From Toxoplasma gondii ME49 (taxonomy: Eukaryota; Apicomplexa; Conoidasida; Eucoccidiorida; Sarcocystidae), in the NCBI RefSeq assembly GCF_000006565.2, contig NC_031478.1:2463874-2527873 (forward strand): a stretch of 64,000 nt of DNA, given 5' to 3'. The notes below the pieces were generated by a model. That model did not search any database, was not told where the DNA came from, and was given only the letters and a program-made list of their open reading frames with translations. Shown in pieces: positions 48,851-60,281 of the stretch. Each line of letters begins with the position of its first letter. Position 1 is the first letter of the stretch. The translations under genes were made by a program, and so were the position numbers.

Positions 48851-48878
48851 TTATATACATGTATGTATGTATATACGT

Positions 48879-48910
<32 letters not shown>

Positions 48911-48929
48911 GTATGTATATGTATGAGTA
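48851..48929. repeat. (TA)n/TATG microsatellite
   Basis: A TATG-rich start runs into (TA)n and then TATG again. Confidence 0.9.
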
Positions 48930-49748
48930 TAAAAATGGATATGAGTTTTTGATGTATCGAGAGGACGTCTTTTGCAGACGTCTTCGTTTCTGTTTCCTTC
49001 ACTTTCTCGATTTTTTTCGACTTGTATACTCTGGAGAAGTTTTTTCTCTTTACACGCGCCTGACTTCCACGTAGGAAAATACGAAGAAAGGGATGCAGCG
49101 ACGACGCAGAACTGACGTCTCTACGTCTCCATAGAGCGGAACTTTTGTTCTCGACTTTTTTGCGCTTGTGATGAATGTTTGAGACTTCGTTTCTCCTCAG
49201 CTTCTCCGCGCGCGCCGCGAGCTCTGCGAGCAGCGCCTAAGACTGAAAAGTCACAGAAATTTCTTTCTTTTTACTCTCTTCCCTCTCGCCTCTGTCAACT
49301 TGAAGCGTCGCCGCCGGTGACTTTCTGTCGTGGTCGATCAGAGTTTCGGGAGTCCTTTTCTCCGTTGCGACTTGGCTTTCGAACTTCATGGAACAGCATC
49401 CGTGTGAGGCTTTTCTCTTCGTTTTTCGAGCAAAGGCGCCTTCGATTTGCGCAAATACGCCTTCTGTCGTGAAGCGAAGCGACAAGTTCTGAGGCGCTCA
49501 CCCTGTGTGCCGCGCCTTGTTGGGGCAGGTGACTTTCTTTCGTCTGCAAAGACGCGATCAACTGGAAGAGAGACACACACATTCCGCACATACCGGACTT
49601 CTGCCGTCTTCATCACGACAAGAAAGAGACAAAACGGCACAGGCAGACACAGAAAGAACTCTGCTTAGGGTTTTCGCCATTCTGCATGCTCTCCACACAT
49701 CTACCGGCACAGATTTAAATAAACGTTCTCACACGTTTCTTCAATCAT

Positions 49749-49829
49749 AGATATACATATACATATATACATACATATATGTATATATGTATATGTCTTT
49801 GTATGCATATATATATATATATATATAAT
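49749..49829. repeat. (TA)n/TACA microsatellite
   Basis: TACA and TATG repeats are followed by (TA)n near 49806-49826. Confidence 0.9.
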
Positions 49830-51246
49830 CTGTACATGGGGTGAATAAGCGTCAGGAGTTTAGGTGTACATTGATGGGGGCATCATCGCACCTAACGGTG
49901 CGGTCTGTTCCGGTGTGAGATCTGAACTGAGAAGAAGAGTTCATGTTGAAAACTCTTCATGGGGAATCCGTCAGTCTGTCAGATCAGGTCCGTCCGCTCC
50001 CCCTGGTTTTTCCTTCCTCTTTTTCAGTTCAGCGTCGTTGCTTCCGTGGAGAACGGGTCCGAAAGCGAACTTTCGGCCTTCCTCTCGTTTTTCAGGGACG
50101 ATCTGGAAGGCTCGGTTCGCTTCCTCGTTTTGCTTTCGTTCCTTTCTTTACGACTCGGCGAAGTCCCCTTCTTTTCGCCGCGCGCCCGTTCTCGTCGGAT
50201 GTGTCTACACGAGCGTCGGCTAGCAAGCTGTACAGGGCTGGTCTTTTTTTTTGCGAAATTCCCTCCTCTCCTCTTTCTGTCCACTGCACCTCGAAGGTGG
50301 CTGCCTCTCGCGGTCCTTGTCCTGAAGTTAAATTCAGCGGCAAGCAAGACTTCCGCGACTTTGCAAAGTCTCCGCTGCTTTCGCTCTCAGGTTCCTAGCA
50401 CGAGCCGTCGGCCCTGGGGGGCCCGCGCGCCAGCTCGACAAGACGGGTGCCCGTGTCTTCAGATTTCAGCGGCGAACCTGCCCGACAAAGAGTCGAGCGG
50501 AACTTTTTTTCTTTGTGTTCTTTTCTCCGAACTGTTACTCGACTTCTCCCCGTCTTCATATAGCGTTTTTCTCGCTTCTCCAGTCTGTCCCCCGACGCGT
50601 ACTCACTAGCCGGCCTCCGTGCACCCGCTGGACGGCCGCTTTCTTCTGGAGAATTTCCTGGAGAGGCATTCGCCCTTCTCGAGAAAAGTTCTCCGTTTCT
50701 ACGAAGTCGACTGAATCGATTTTCTCTGCAAAGGTCGCCGCTCCGTCCACTGCTGCGCCTTCTCTCCAAGACGCACGGAACCTGGAGCCCCAGCGACGCC
50801 GGTAGACAAGCGTCGAGCGCGCGGCGAAAAGTTCTCCGCGATGGATTCAGGCTGGTGCTCGAGGCTGAAGAATGCGGACTAACGAAGAAACGAAACAAAG
50901 CCGAACAGAGCCTTTCGTCGGAGGAGGGGATGTCAGGGATTTATCGACGGAATGCAACTCAGTGCGACAGCTTAGAGCCGCTGGGTCCTCAGAGTCTTGC
51001 TGTGTGCCTAGGGGTACGGGCTGTCGAGGTGACTCACCATCGTTTGAAGGACGCCAAAAACAGAGTCAAAACGCGGAGGAAAGGGAGCACCGGAGAAGTG
51101 ACTTCGAAGTGAAGCTCCCTCCAAGAAAGCGAAAAGAAGACACCAAGGAGGTCGAAGAGAAGCGGAACAACGCGGACGCCTCAGGCTGCCAGAGTCGTTC
51201 AAAGACTTTCTCTTGCCTCGAACCTTCTTTCCAGAGTGTCCTCAAA

Positions 51247-52529
51247 ATGAAGGCGCCCCTCCGAGTCGCCACAGCTGTCCCCTCTCTCCTCGCTCTCTCC
51301 AGCGTAATTTCTCTGCAGCGTCTCCTTGTGTTCTCGCTGCCTCTCGAGTCTGTTGAGTCCTCGCCGGCTTCCTCTCCCTTTGATCCCTTTTCCCCCTTCG
51401 CGGCTCCAGTGTCTCCTCACTCTGCCGAGCCTCACCCGTTTGCTTCCTCGCCGTTCGCCGCGGCTTCTCCTGCCGTCCTCTCTTCTCAGACCTTGGCCTC
51501 CGCGGAAACGCCGGCGTCGTCTGCGGGAGCGCCTATCCCGGCGGGGGCTTCTCACCTTGCCTCTCGCGCAGCCGCGGCCGAGGAGGCGCGGGATGGACTC
51601 TCTCGACGCGCCTCGCAGGTTGTCTCTCTGCTCCAGAGCATCCCGCTGGAGGTGACCGTGATCGAGAACAAAGGAGGCACTGGAGAGCTCCTTGTGCACT
51701 CCGTCAAGCCTCACACCCCGCCGCCTCACACTCCCCCTCCAAGCTTGTCTGCGTCTGCAGGCGAAGCAGCTGTGGCGGATCTCGACGCAGTTGCCCCCAC
51801 ATCGCCGGCTGCAGACAACGCGGCGCTGCAACGCTTGCTGTCGGAAGAAGACGCAGAAGACAAGACCGCTGACAGTGATGCAAAGTCGAAGAGCTCGCGA
51901 GGCAGCGGCGGCGTCTTCGGCAGAGGTCTGCGATGGCTGAAGAAGAAAGTCACTAGGGTGAGGAGTTCGCCAGAAGCAGCAGAAGAGTGCCCAAAAAATG
52001 GGTCAGAGAAAGTAGATGAAAGAAAAGGAAGTGAGGGAAGAAACAAAGAGATACGAACAAGAAATTCAGAGAAGACCCTCGTGAAAATTCTCCACTCTCT
52101 CGAGGAAATTAACAAGGACGGTCTGAGAGAAACAGAGACGGTTGAGAGCTGAACATTCGAAACGCTGGCCAAGCAGAGATGCGCCGCGAAGTCCTTCCCC
52201 GCGACGCTAGAGGATTCTCGGCTTTAGACGCCGACTCAGTATCCTCGCGACTCGCATCTCTTCGTCTTAAAGAACCTGCCAGTGGGGTGGAGACGCAAGC
52301 ATCTTCTAGGAGACGCCGAGTCTTGTCACACAGTCACTTGAGTAGGAAGACGACGAATCTCCAGTCTCGAGGAAGAGAGAAGGTCCCAGAGTCCACAGAC
52401 GAGAGCGGGGTCTCTTGTGCGCCTCACAGGGCAGCACTCGTGCACAATTGGTTTCCCAAATCCACAACTCAGAAATGGAGCAAACACGTACACTGTAGAC
52501 AGAATTCATATGTGTATGCATTGACACAA

Positions 52530-52560
<31 letters not shown>

Positions 52561-55500
52561 AACGTATATATAAATGTATTGGTATATATATATATATATG
52601 TATACAAGTATCGATAGAACTGCATTGATTACTGTATCTCGTTGTAGAGACAGAAAAAGTAGTCACCAGCTACGTCGTCTGATGTCGAGAGGAGTAGTCT
52701 TCTGCGTCTCGTTCGACCCCGCAAAGGATCTGTAGGTCACTTTTGACCAAGGAGAAGTCTATGTTTGTCGTTTGGTTCTTTACTCCTGGAAAAGTGCTTG
52801 CGCGCTTGTTTACGTTTCCGTTTTTTCAGCTCTTCATGCGATTCTTCAACCCCACAACTCTCAGCAAAAAGGGTGCCGAGGCGAGAGTCATCGACAACTA
52901 TCTGAAGGACGCTGCTCATATAGACGGTAGGTTTCCACCAGCGCGCGGGAAGGAAAGAGCCTTCCAAGTGCTTCACGAGTTTCGCCTGCCTTCCGTCGAC
53001 TGGACATACAAGGAACTTGACGAGCGTTGCTAGATTCATGTAAACGACAATGAGACAGCGCGAGTTTAAATCGATTGACGCAGATTCTCAAACGTCATGC
53101 TAATTCACTGAGTTAACCCACACAGGTTCTTCGGATGATCCCTGTGACGAACGCGTCAGAACAGCGAGAGAAAGCGAAGTCAGCTTGAGACTAAGGGACA
53201 ACCGAAGGTCACGGCGCCCCGCCATGCACTCTAGATTCCTCTTCATTCCTCGTCGACTCAACTCCTGCGTCCACTTCTTTGCTACCTATATACGTGCAAA
53301 TAAATAATTATATATAAGAGAATCTAAGGTCACCAGTGGAGTATGTATCTTGACATGGCTATGACTCCATACAGATACATGGTGTGTGTGTGTGTGATCG
53401 TGTGAAGTTTCTCCAGCTTCGTTTGTGTGTACGCCCTCGTTTGTCTAACTACTTACACATGTACATATAAGTATATATAAATATATGCTTGCATTTTATA
53501 TATATATGTGCATGCTGGTAGATAGCTGGATATCTGTGTTCTGTGTAGACTGCGTGGGCGTTTGCAGCTGAGCTGAAGTGCGTGGAGATTCGAGACGAGA
53601 AGTCTATGAGAAAGGAGTTCCAGTCCTTCTGCAAGAAGTTCCGCAAGTGGCCGAAGTTGCAGGCACTGTGTACGTCATTTTCCGAGTATATCCAGGGCAA
53701 ACTGGCTGACAAGCACCAATGCAAAGGCCTCGACTTTCGACGTAAGAGCAGTGGCGGTGTCGCTTCGTCGGTTCCTTTCTTCCGACGTTCAGTTCTCTCG
53801 TTCAACAGCCGACATCGCGAGGCGGCCGTTTTTTTCTTGCGGACTCTTTTGACTTTTGAGCGTTTAGAGTCTTCTTCAGAGCCTCGTTCTTGCGGCCGTT
53901 TTCTGTGCGTCCACTCCCTTCGTCGCCCTTATGCTCGTGAAAGTCTTTCTCAGCTGAAAAAGTCGCAGTGCTTCTTCTCCCAAGGACTCTGTCTTCCGAC
54001 CATGACACTGGCACACAGAGCGCAGGGGGGGAGGGGGACAGCTGCAGAAGAAAAACGCATGAGTTCTCGCTTTCCATGTCTCTGTGCTGGTCCACTGAAA
54101 ACCATTTGCATGCGCATGTCTTCAGGACTCCATTGTGGTCACGACAGACCCGTGTACGCTTTCCTGTGTTTGTGACCTGCCTGTTGAGCGTACCGTGTGG
54201 GCTGTGTTTTGCGTGCTCGAGCAATTCGAAGAAAACGACCGAACAAGCGAGCCTTCTTCTTCAACTACGAACAGTCTCTCTACTGTTTCGTCGATATCTG
54301 CATCAGCAAACGCTGGCTGCGTCGACCTCGCGCCTTTTAAATCTTTGTCTCTGTGGCAGGCCTGCTGAATCTCCATCTGTCTACTCCAGGAGGGAGAGAA
54401 TGTGTTTTTCGCGGCGTCTTTGTCGTGTGGAGAAGGGTGTGATGCGGGCAGCATTCGAGAAAGGAGTTGCCGAATCGGCGTTCAGAGTGGAGACGCGGTT
54501 CTCTTTGTGTCCCTTTTCTTTTCAGAGTGCATGGAGGTCATTGATATTCCTCTCTTGCAGCCTTTGTACATGCAGACGCAGGAAGTGACAGTCCACCGCA
54601 TGAGTAAGAGAAACCGGGAGACTTCTACTTCAGAAGAGGCTTTTCTGCGGTCTTCTGTACACGTGAAGCGTTTCCTTCAACATATTCACATTCTTGGTTC
54701 GTCGTGCGAGGAAAAAGTTCCCTTTCCGCCTGCCAAAGTGAATATCTCTACCTTCAACTCGGATTCGACAGTCCGCTCCTGTTCTTCTGCTCTTGCAAGT
54801 CCTTTCTGCCGCACGCATGTAACGTCCGACCCCGCTCCGCGTTCTGTTGGTCAACTCTTTCGGCGTCCTGTCCTTCTTGCTTTGCCTCTTGTGTTCTCTG
54901 CATCCCTTCTTTCCATCCTGTCCCATCTGCTTGTTTAACTCCTCAAAAGGCGGCGGCTCTTTGTTCGGCGAACGCGTTCCTTCACCTCCCGGTTCCTTTG
55001 CTCCCCTCCGCACCACACTGTGTTCTCCACCTTGCCGCATGCGCCTGGTGTCTCTGCAGAAGGCGAGGTTCTGCGGAGCGGGGGCGAGGTCACCAGCCCA
55101 AAGAGACGACGGTCTTTTTCTCGAATTGAAGTGAATCCACACGGTCCTGCATCCGCTCCCTCTGCCGAATTCGTGCTCGGCGTCCCGAAGCCAGCCACCG
55201 ACTACGCCAAGCACCTCCTCTCAAACGAGAAAGGCGCTTCAGGAAGCTACCAGGGTCCGTCGTGTCTGTTTCTTGAGGAGGTCGACAGGAACTCGAAGGC
55301 GGAGGCACACGCGCAGCACCGCGCGAACCAGAAGGGAAGGAAAGACCGCGTCCACCACCTGATCGACGTAGGTTGTTGAAGCGCATGCAGTTCCGGCTAA
55401 CCTGCTGAAGTGTATTTTCCCGCGGCCTCTGTTTTTAGGGCCGATGGCTGCGTTGCATGCACCTAGGGGTCAAGTCGCGACTGTGTAGAGTTTAGTGTGG

Positions 55501-57884
55501 TGCACGGGTGAACTCACAAACGTGTGAAAGGCGCGCTCGAGCTGGGAGGTGGAAACCGCAGATCTGCCGGGTCACAGCGGTGCCGAGACGCGCCTCAGAT
55601 TCGTCGAACTCGATGATGCACAGGGTCTTTTAGTACGTTCCGCTCTGCGGTGTGTGTCGCCGCGACTCGGTTGTGCGGGAGACGCAGTCGAACTTGGAGT
55701 CGACGAAGAGAAATGTGAACGACCGCAAAACGCGGCGGCTTCCTCACTGTCCAAGCATATGTGTCACGACCTCTCTGTGTAGCCAAAGCGCTGTAGCTGT
55801 TGCAATCAGTGCTTCGACTTCCTGGGGTCTGTCTGTGGTGGATGTGCAGCTGTACAAGATTGTTCACCTTGCAGAGCTGGGGACGCCAGTGGCTTTGGAT
55901 GGAATGTTTCTCACCTTGTTGACGCATAGTTGGAAAACAAAACATTGCCCGAACGAGGTGCGGAAGCTGCGTCGCCAGAAGCGGCTCTTGAAGCAGGATG
56001 GAGGCCCGCCAGTCAAAGTGACGGGCGGCGACATTTTTAATCGAGCGTTGCTTCTCGCAGTGATAAAGTCTGCGATCCCGACCCCCGCGGAGTGCCTGGA
56101 GTCTCAAACACCGTCCAGAAACTGCCTCGCCATGATTTACGGCATCAACTTGGAGCGGCCGTGGAGAACACTGCTGAAACTCGCGGCCGAGAACAACAAG
56201 GAAGCAGCTCTGAAGCTGATCGACGAACTCCCGCAGACGCTGCAGGGCAAAATTCCTTCTCCCGCCGACCTCGAAAGAGTCCGGAGTCGTCTTACTGAAC
56301 AAGCTCAACAGGTCTTCTCTCTAGGTGAGAACTTGAGTCGAGACGAGCGTGGAAAGGAGAGCTTCGGCTGTGAGGTGGAGCGCATGTCTCGTTTGGAGTT
56401 GAGGACTGGGAGCGCACATGGCAGTTGACGGGATCGCAGAATCGTTCGCTGGAGAAAGGCGACCAGCGGTTTTGTGTTGCGTAAGGAGTGCGGTGTGTTT
56501 CCGCGAAGGCAGACTCTCACGTCTGACGACCCGCGAGTGCAGAGATCTGGGAGTGCAGATGGAACGGTTGCAATCAATGCTTGAAGACTGACCATAATCT
56601 GGGACTCACCAGAGCCGTTTGCGTTCGGGGTGACAGAACGGTCGAAAAGGAGTCGGGGAAACGCGGCGTCATGCATGGACCTCGGACGACACTGTGTATG
56701 TCCTTCCGTTCTGTGAAAAGAGCCTCTGTGCGCACTGTTTCCGAGCCTGAACTCCGTCGGTGTTCATCGAAGGACAGACAAGGTGCACAGAGGGTCGCAG
56801 GAGTTCTGAATTCCCCGTTTGCCTCGACACAGACGCCGTGACCGGGGGTCGGAGAAGATCTCCGGTGTCGTAACACTCGAAAGGGCAGCGGCCCCCCATA
56901 AATCCCACTACTCACCATTCGTGTAAAAACGGACTGTTGTGACGGGATCGTTAGTTGAGCAGACTTGTCTGCGGTTAGACCAGGAACGCAAACCCGTTGT
57001 ATGTGTTTCCCTCCACTTTGCTTTGTCTTGCAGCCAGTGGTTCGGGGCGCGCAGGCCGAAAGGTGATGAACGTGCTCGCAAAATGGAAATGGTTGCTGAA
57101 GATGATGACGAAGTTGGTGGTGTTTCTGAGCAACTTGCAGAAGGGTGGGTCGGACAAGAGGTCAGTCGCGGCGGAGGTCGGCAAGCGCCTGGCGGCAAAG
57201 GGAGGAGACTCCGCGGCCAGTCATTTAGTCACCGACGGGATGCTGCTGGAGATGGCCTCTCGATCGGGAGCGAACATGAAGTGTGTCACGGCTTTGCCGG
57301 GGTACGGACGTTTTGTCGAGAACGTTTTTAGGGGCGTCGCGAGCGCAGAGCTCCGGCAGTCGAGGCAGTCTCGCGGTTCGAAAAGCCGAAACGCGCATTC
57401 CTTCGTCAGTTTGGGAGACGAACGCGACACGCAGCAAAGCGTGTGGCCGCGAGACTCTCGGGATAACACTGACTTGCCGCAGGCCGACAAGCGGGTCCTA
57501 GCTTTGCCTGGAGGCGATGCGACTGCTTTGTCCTTTTTGGGGGACGAGGACGAGTCGGACTCTCCGCAGGTCGAGAGTCCGAAGCAGACGAGAAAAACGT
57601 CCAGGCACAGAAAGATTTCCTACGTCGTGATAGCGCTGTGCGTCTTCCTCTTCATTCAAGCAGTCATAGCGACACCCACCGGCGTAGCGATCTTCATCGG
57701 TGTGCTTCTCAGTGTCGTGTCTGTAGTGGTATACTTTTTGCCGGATATCATCAAGCTGGTGCGAAATCGGAGTACTGGAGGCGGCGGAGAGGAAGAAGAT
57801 GAGTTGCTTTCCGGCGGAGACGGAGGCGGGGATGGCGACGAAACGGACGACGGCGGTGGGGACGGTGATGACGGCAACTTTTAA
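51247..57884 (+). CDS. Secretory-pathway membrane protein, signal peptide and C-terminal TM pair (897 aa)
   Basis: Seven exons are in continuous phase: 51247-51957, 52830-52926, 53568-53741, 54526-54603, 55060-55367, 55850-56324 and 57034-57884. The start (CTCAAAATGAAGG) matches the coccidian consensus and opens an N-terminal hydrophobic signal (MKAPLRVATAVPSLLALSSV). A Pro/Ser/Ala-rich region follows to about residue 190, then a basic segment (LRWLKKKVTR). The middle carries mixed alpha-helical sequence with Cys and basic residues (KSMRKEFQSFCKKFRKWPKL; VRKLRRQKRLLKQDGGPP; NKEAALKLIDELPQTL). Two adjacent hydrophobic helices lie at about residues 811-829 and 833-853 (YVVIALCVFLFIQAVIA; VAIFIGVLLSVVSVVVYFL), followed by a short basic stretch and an acidic Gly/Asp/Glu tail ending DDGNF. 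I recognise no named family. Signal peptide plus late membrane hairpin suits a rhoptry, dense-granule or other secretory-system protein; that is inference. Confidence 0.85.
52529..52612. repeat. (TA)n microsatellite
   Basis: Two (TA)n runs separated by a short TAAATG stretch, in intron 1 of the 51247 gene. Confidence 0.9.
53457..53512. repeat. TA-rich microsatellite
   Basis: TATAA/TATA repeats in intron 2 of the 51247 gene, about 55 bases before the exon at 53568. A short (GT)n run lies at 53382-53396. This is the last tract of the cluster. Confidence 0.8.
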
Positions 57885-60281
57885 CGCGGGAAGAAACGCT
57901 TGCCGAAGTCGGGTCCGAAAATGGTCAGAACGAGTCGAAGTAGAAACCGCAAACAATGCCACTCGAGCAGCCCGCACCTCTCCAAAGAGAGAAGCCGCTG
58001 TCATCGCAGTCCGGCTACTAATCAAAGCGCAGGCGCTCTTTCGGCTGGTTTCGAACTCTTGCAGCAACATGTGGAGCGAGACACCACTTTTTACGGGGGT
58101 CGGGAGGCCACAATGGACGGGGGCAAGTCTTTCGTGTGGGACGTAGAAAAAGTCGGAGAAAGTTTCTGTGACGTTTCCGCCGCTAGTTTTCAAGGCCCAT
58201 CCACAGGCGAACTTCATCGCACATCTTCGTCGACGCCTCGAGCAGTTCATTTCTAATAGGCATTGGGAAAGTTTATCGTCTCTGTGGACAGCGCCGTGTG
58301 GCGGCGTTTTCCCATTTGGCAATACCACGGAGTGCACGTTGTCTTCGTACGAGAGTGGCATCGTGCAGATGAACACGAGCATACGTGTAATGATGTGTAA
58401 CTGATGGTTCTTTGTCGATCTCATCACCCACACATCCCTCTTGGAACAGCGAATGCTTGTTCTTAGCTAAACTCCCCGTGGCACCTGCTGCTAGAAAAAA
58501 CGCTCAGTGGTACCGGTCAGGTCTCGCGTCTCGAAGGAACTCGCACTGGCAGAATGCTAACGGATCGTGGAGAATTGATTAGGTGAACTGTTGTGAGAGT
58601 AGGAAACAATCAAATACGTGCATGGGTCGGTCACTTCTGAGATCGAGATCTACCTGGACACTGCCTAACGGGCAACGAAACAGAGCCGGAATGGAGGAAA
58701 ACCAAGCTTCACACACGACTGGCTACTTCCCGTTGGCGCAACATCTGGACAGTCGCAGCTTGTGGAAAATGTGACAAAGTTTTTGCCGTGGATATGCCTC
58801 CGTTTTCGTAGGAATCCTCACTGTTCCATTGCTGAGTGGAAGTTTTTAGCTGCAGCGGAGGTACCAGTGTTATGAGTCTGCTTCCCTACGTAGGTGCGCA
58901 CTGCCTTGCAAAGCGAGTCTGCCTGCCAAACTGTTGTTTGGACAACACTGCAGGGTGCCTCGCGGCGCCTGGGCAGTCCTCTGTCACAGTGATGGCAGAG
59001 CGTTTACGTTGTATCTTGCGGGACGTTGTCCTACGGCAAAAACAGTGTTGCCAGTGTCACATTTCGTGGGGCAACTTACCTCAGTTTTCGTTCCCAACTG
59101 GAAACGTACTCTGCAAGCTTTCCTCTAATCCGCGGAACCATCACTCACGTACGGTGTATGCTTCACCCTAAGACAGAGTGACAGATGCTAACACTGACAA
59201 GTTTGTTCGTGGCCGATATCTGACGCACAGGGAACTCTAGTGCGTGACAGCTTCCACAAATTCGTGCGAAGTGGAGAAGCCTACAGTCCGTGTGTGTCGT
59301 AATTAGATGGATCGTTATTCTGTACAGTTGAATCTGCAACAAACGAATATTCGGTCCTTGTGGAGACGCACTGTCGCGCGTCACCAAATGCAGCTGTTCA
59401 ACTTGTGAAGAGGTCCTGCAGCTGTGTGTCGCACCAAGGCAGCTCCTTGTGTAATCGCTGCTGACCTACGTTAGCAGTGTGAAGTGGTATTGTGCTACCC
59501 ATCCTTATGTTTGCCCAACAAAATCCTTGCAACGTCATTTATGTCTGAGATCCGCGAATCTACCTGTTGTCACCTCCGCAGGAGGGCACAACGGCAACTC
59601 GGTTCTCTATGGCGTACGGCACTTTTTCCACGCTTTCTCGGAAAGCCTGTCTCTGTGTGAGTTCATCCCGTCACACTTGAATTATGCATGTAAAGCATCG
59701 GCCCATACCCATTGCTGAAACTCGAGAATTCCAAACGGCTCCAAACAACGGTGTACGCAGCCATCAAAATAGCAGGACCCTGGTGCATGCAGTCATCCAA
59801 TGCGGGGCAATTCGTGTACTATTCACACGCGCGAGGCCACGATAAGTGAATTTCTTCCTTACATCACTTCCTGACAACACACCAGATTTTCTTCTTCCTC
59901 ACCTGGCAGTGGATCCCAGCGTCGCCTACTGAGCACCCACGCCACGGCAACAACTTGCGCTTGACACGAGTGATGGACTCAAACATAACAAAGGAAAATA
60001 ATTATGTCTTGGGTGCTCGAATGCAACTGAAAGATGAGTCATGATCCCATCCAGCTCCTCTAAGTCCCGATTCCCCTATGTCGAACCGTTGCTCAAAGGA
60101 GAATTACAGCGATGTGCTTAACGCCTATAAATCAGTACAGGCGTCCTTGATTTTCCGTCGTCTGTGCCTCCTTCTCACCGAAGGGTACAGACCCACTGCT
60201 TTTTCTGATAAACTGGGTCTGGCTGGTAGTTGACTATTATTTGTGTGCGGCACAATCTTACTGATAAAAGCTACAGCAGAA
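57885..60281. other. Intergenic region without a supported gene
   Basis: This holds the 3' flank of the membrane-protein gene and the upstream region of the MYCBP-like gene. GC content drops compared with 51-58 kb. The longest frames (58836-59171 and the minus-strand continuation into 57498-58433) lack motifs and splice partners. TGCATGC occurs at 59784-59790, about 490 bases before the next start codon. Confidence 0.5.
59784..59790. promoter_or_regulatory. TGCATGC element upstream of the MYCBP-like gene
   Basis: A single TGCATGC lies about 490 bases before the start codon at 60282. Its assignment rests only on word identity and position. Confidence 0.35.

Larger units (their letters stand above)
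48418..51246. other. Intergenic region; possible extra 3' exon near 49201
   Basis: This holds the ESCRT-III 3' flank and the upstream region of the 51247 gene. TA microsatellites lie at 48611-48669, 48851-48929 and 49749-49829. A strong acceptor (GTTTCTCCTCAG, ending 49200) opens a phase-0 frame beginning LLRARRELCEQRLRLK, which could be an alternative terminal exon of the ESCRT-III gene. TGCATGC lies at 49683-49689. From 49.9 to 51.2 kb the DNA is GC-rich and open in many frames, consistent with a 5' UTR. Confidence 0.4.
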
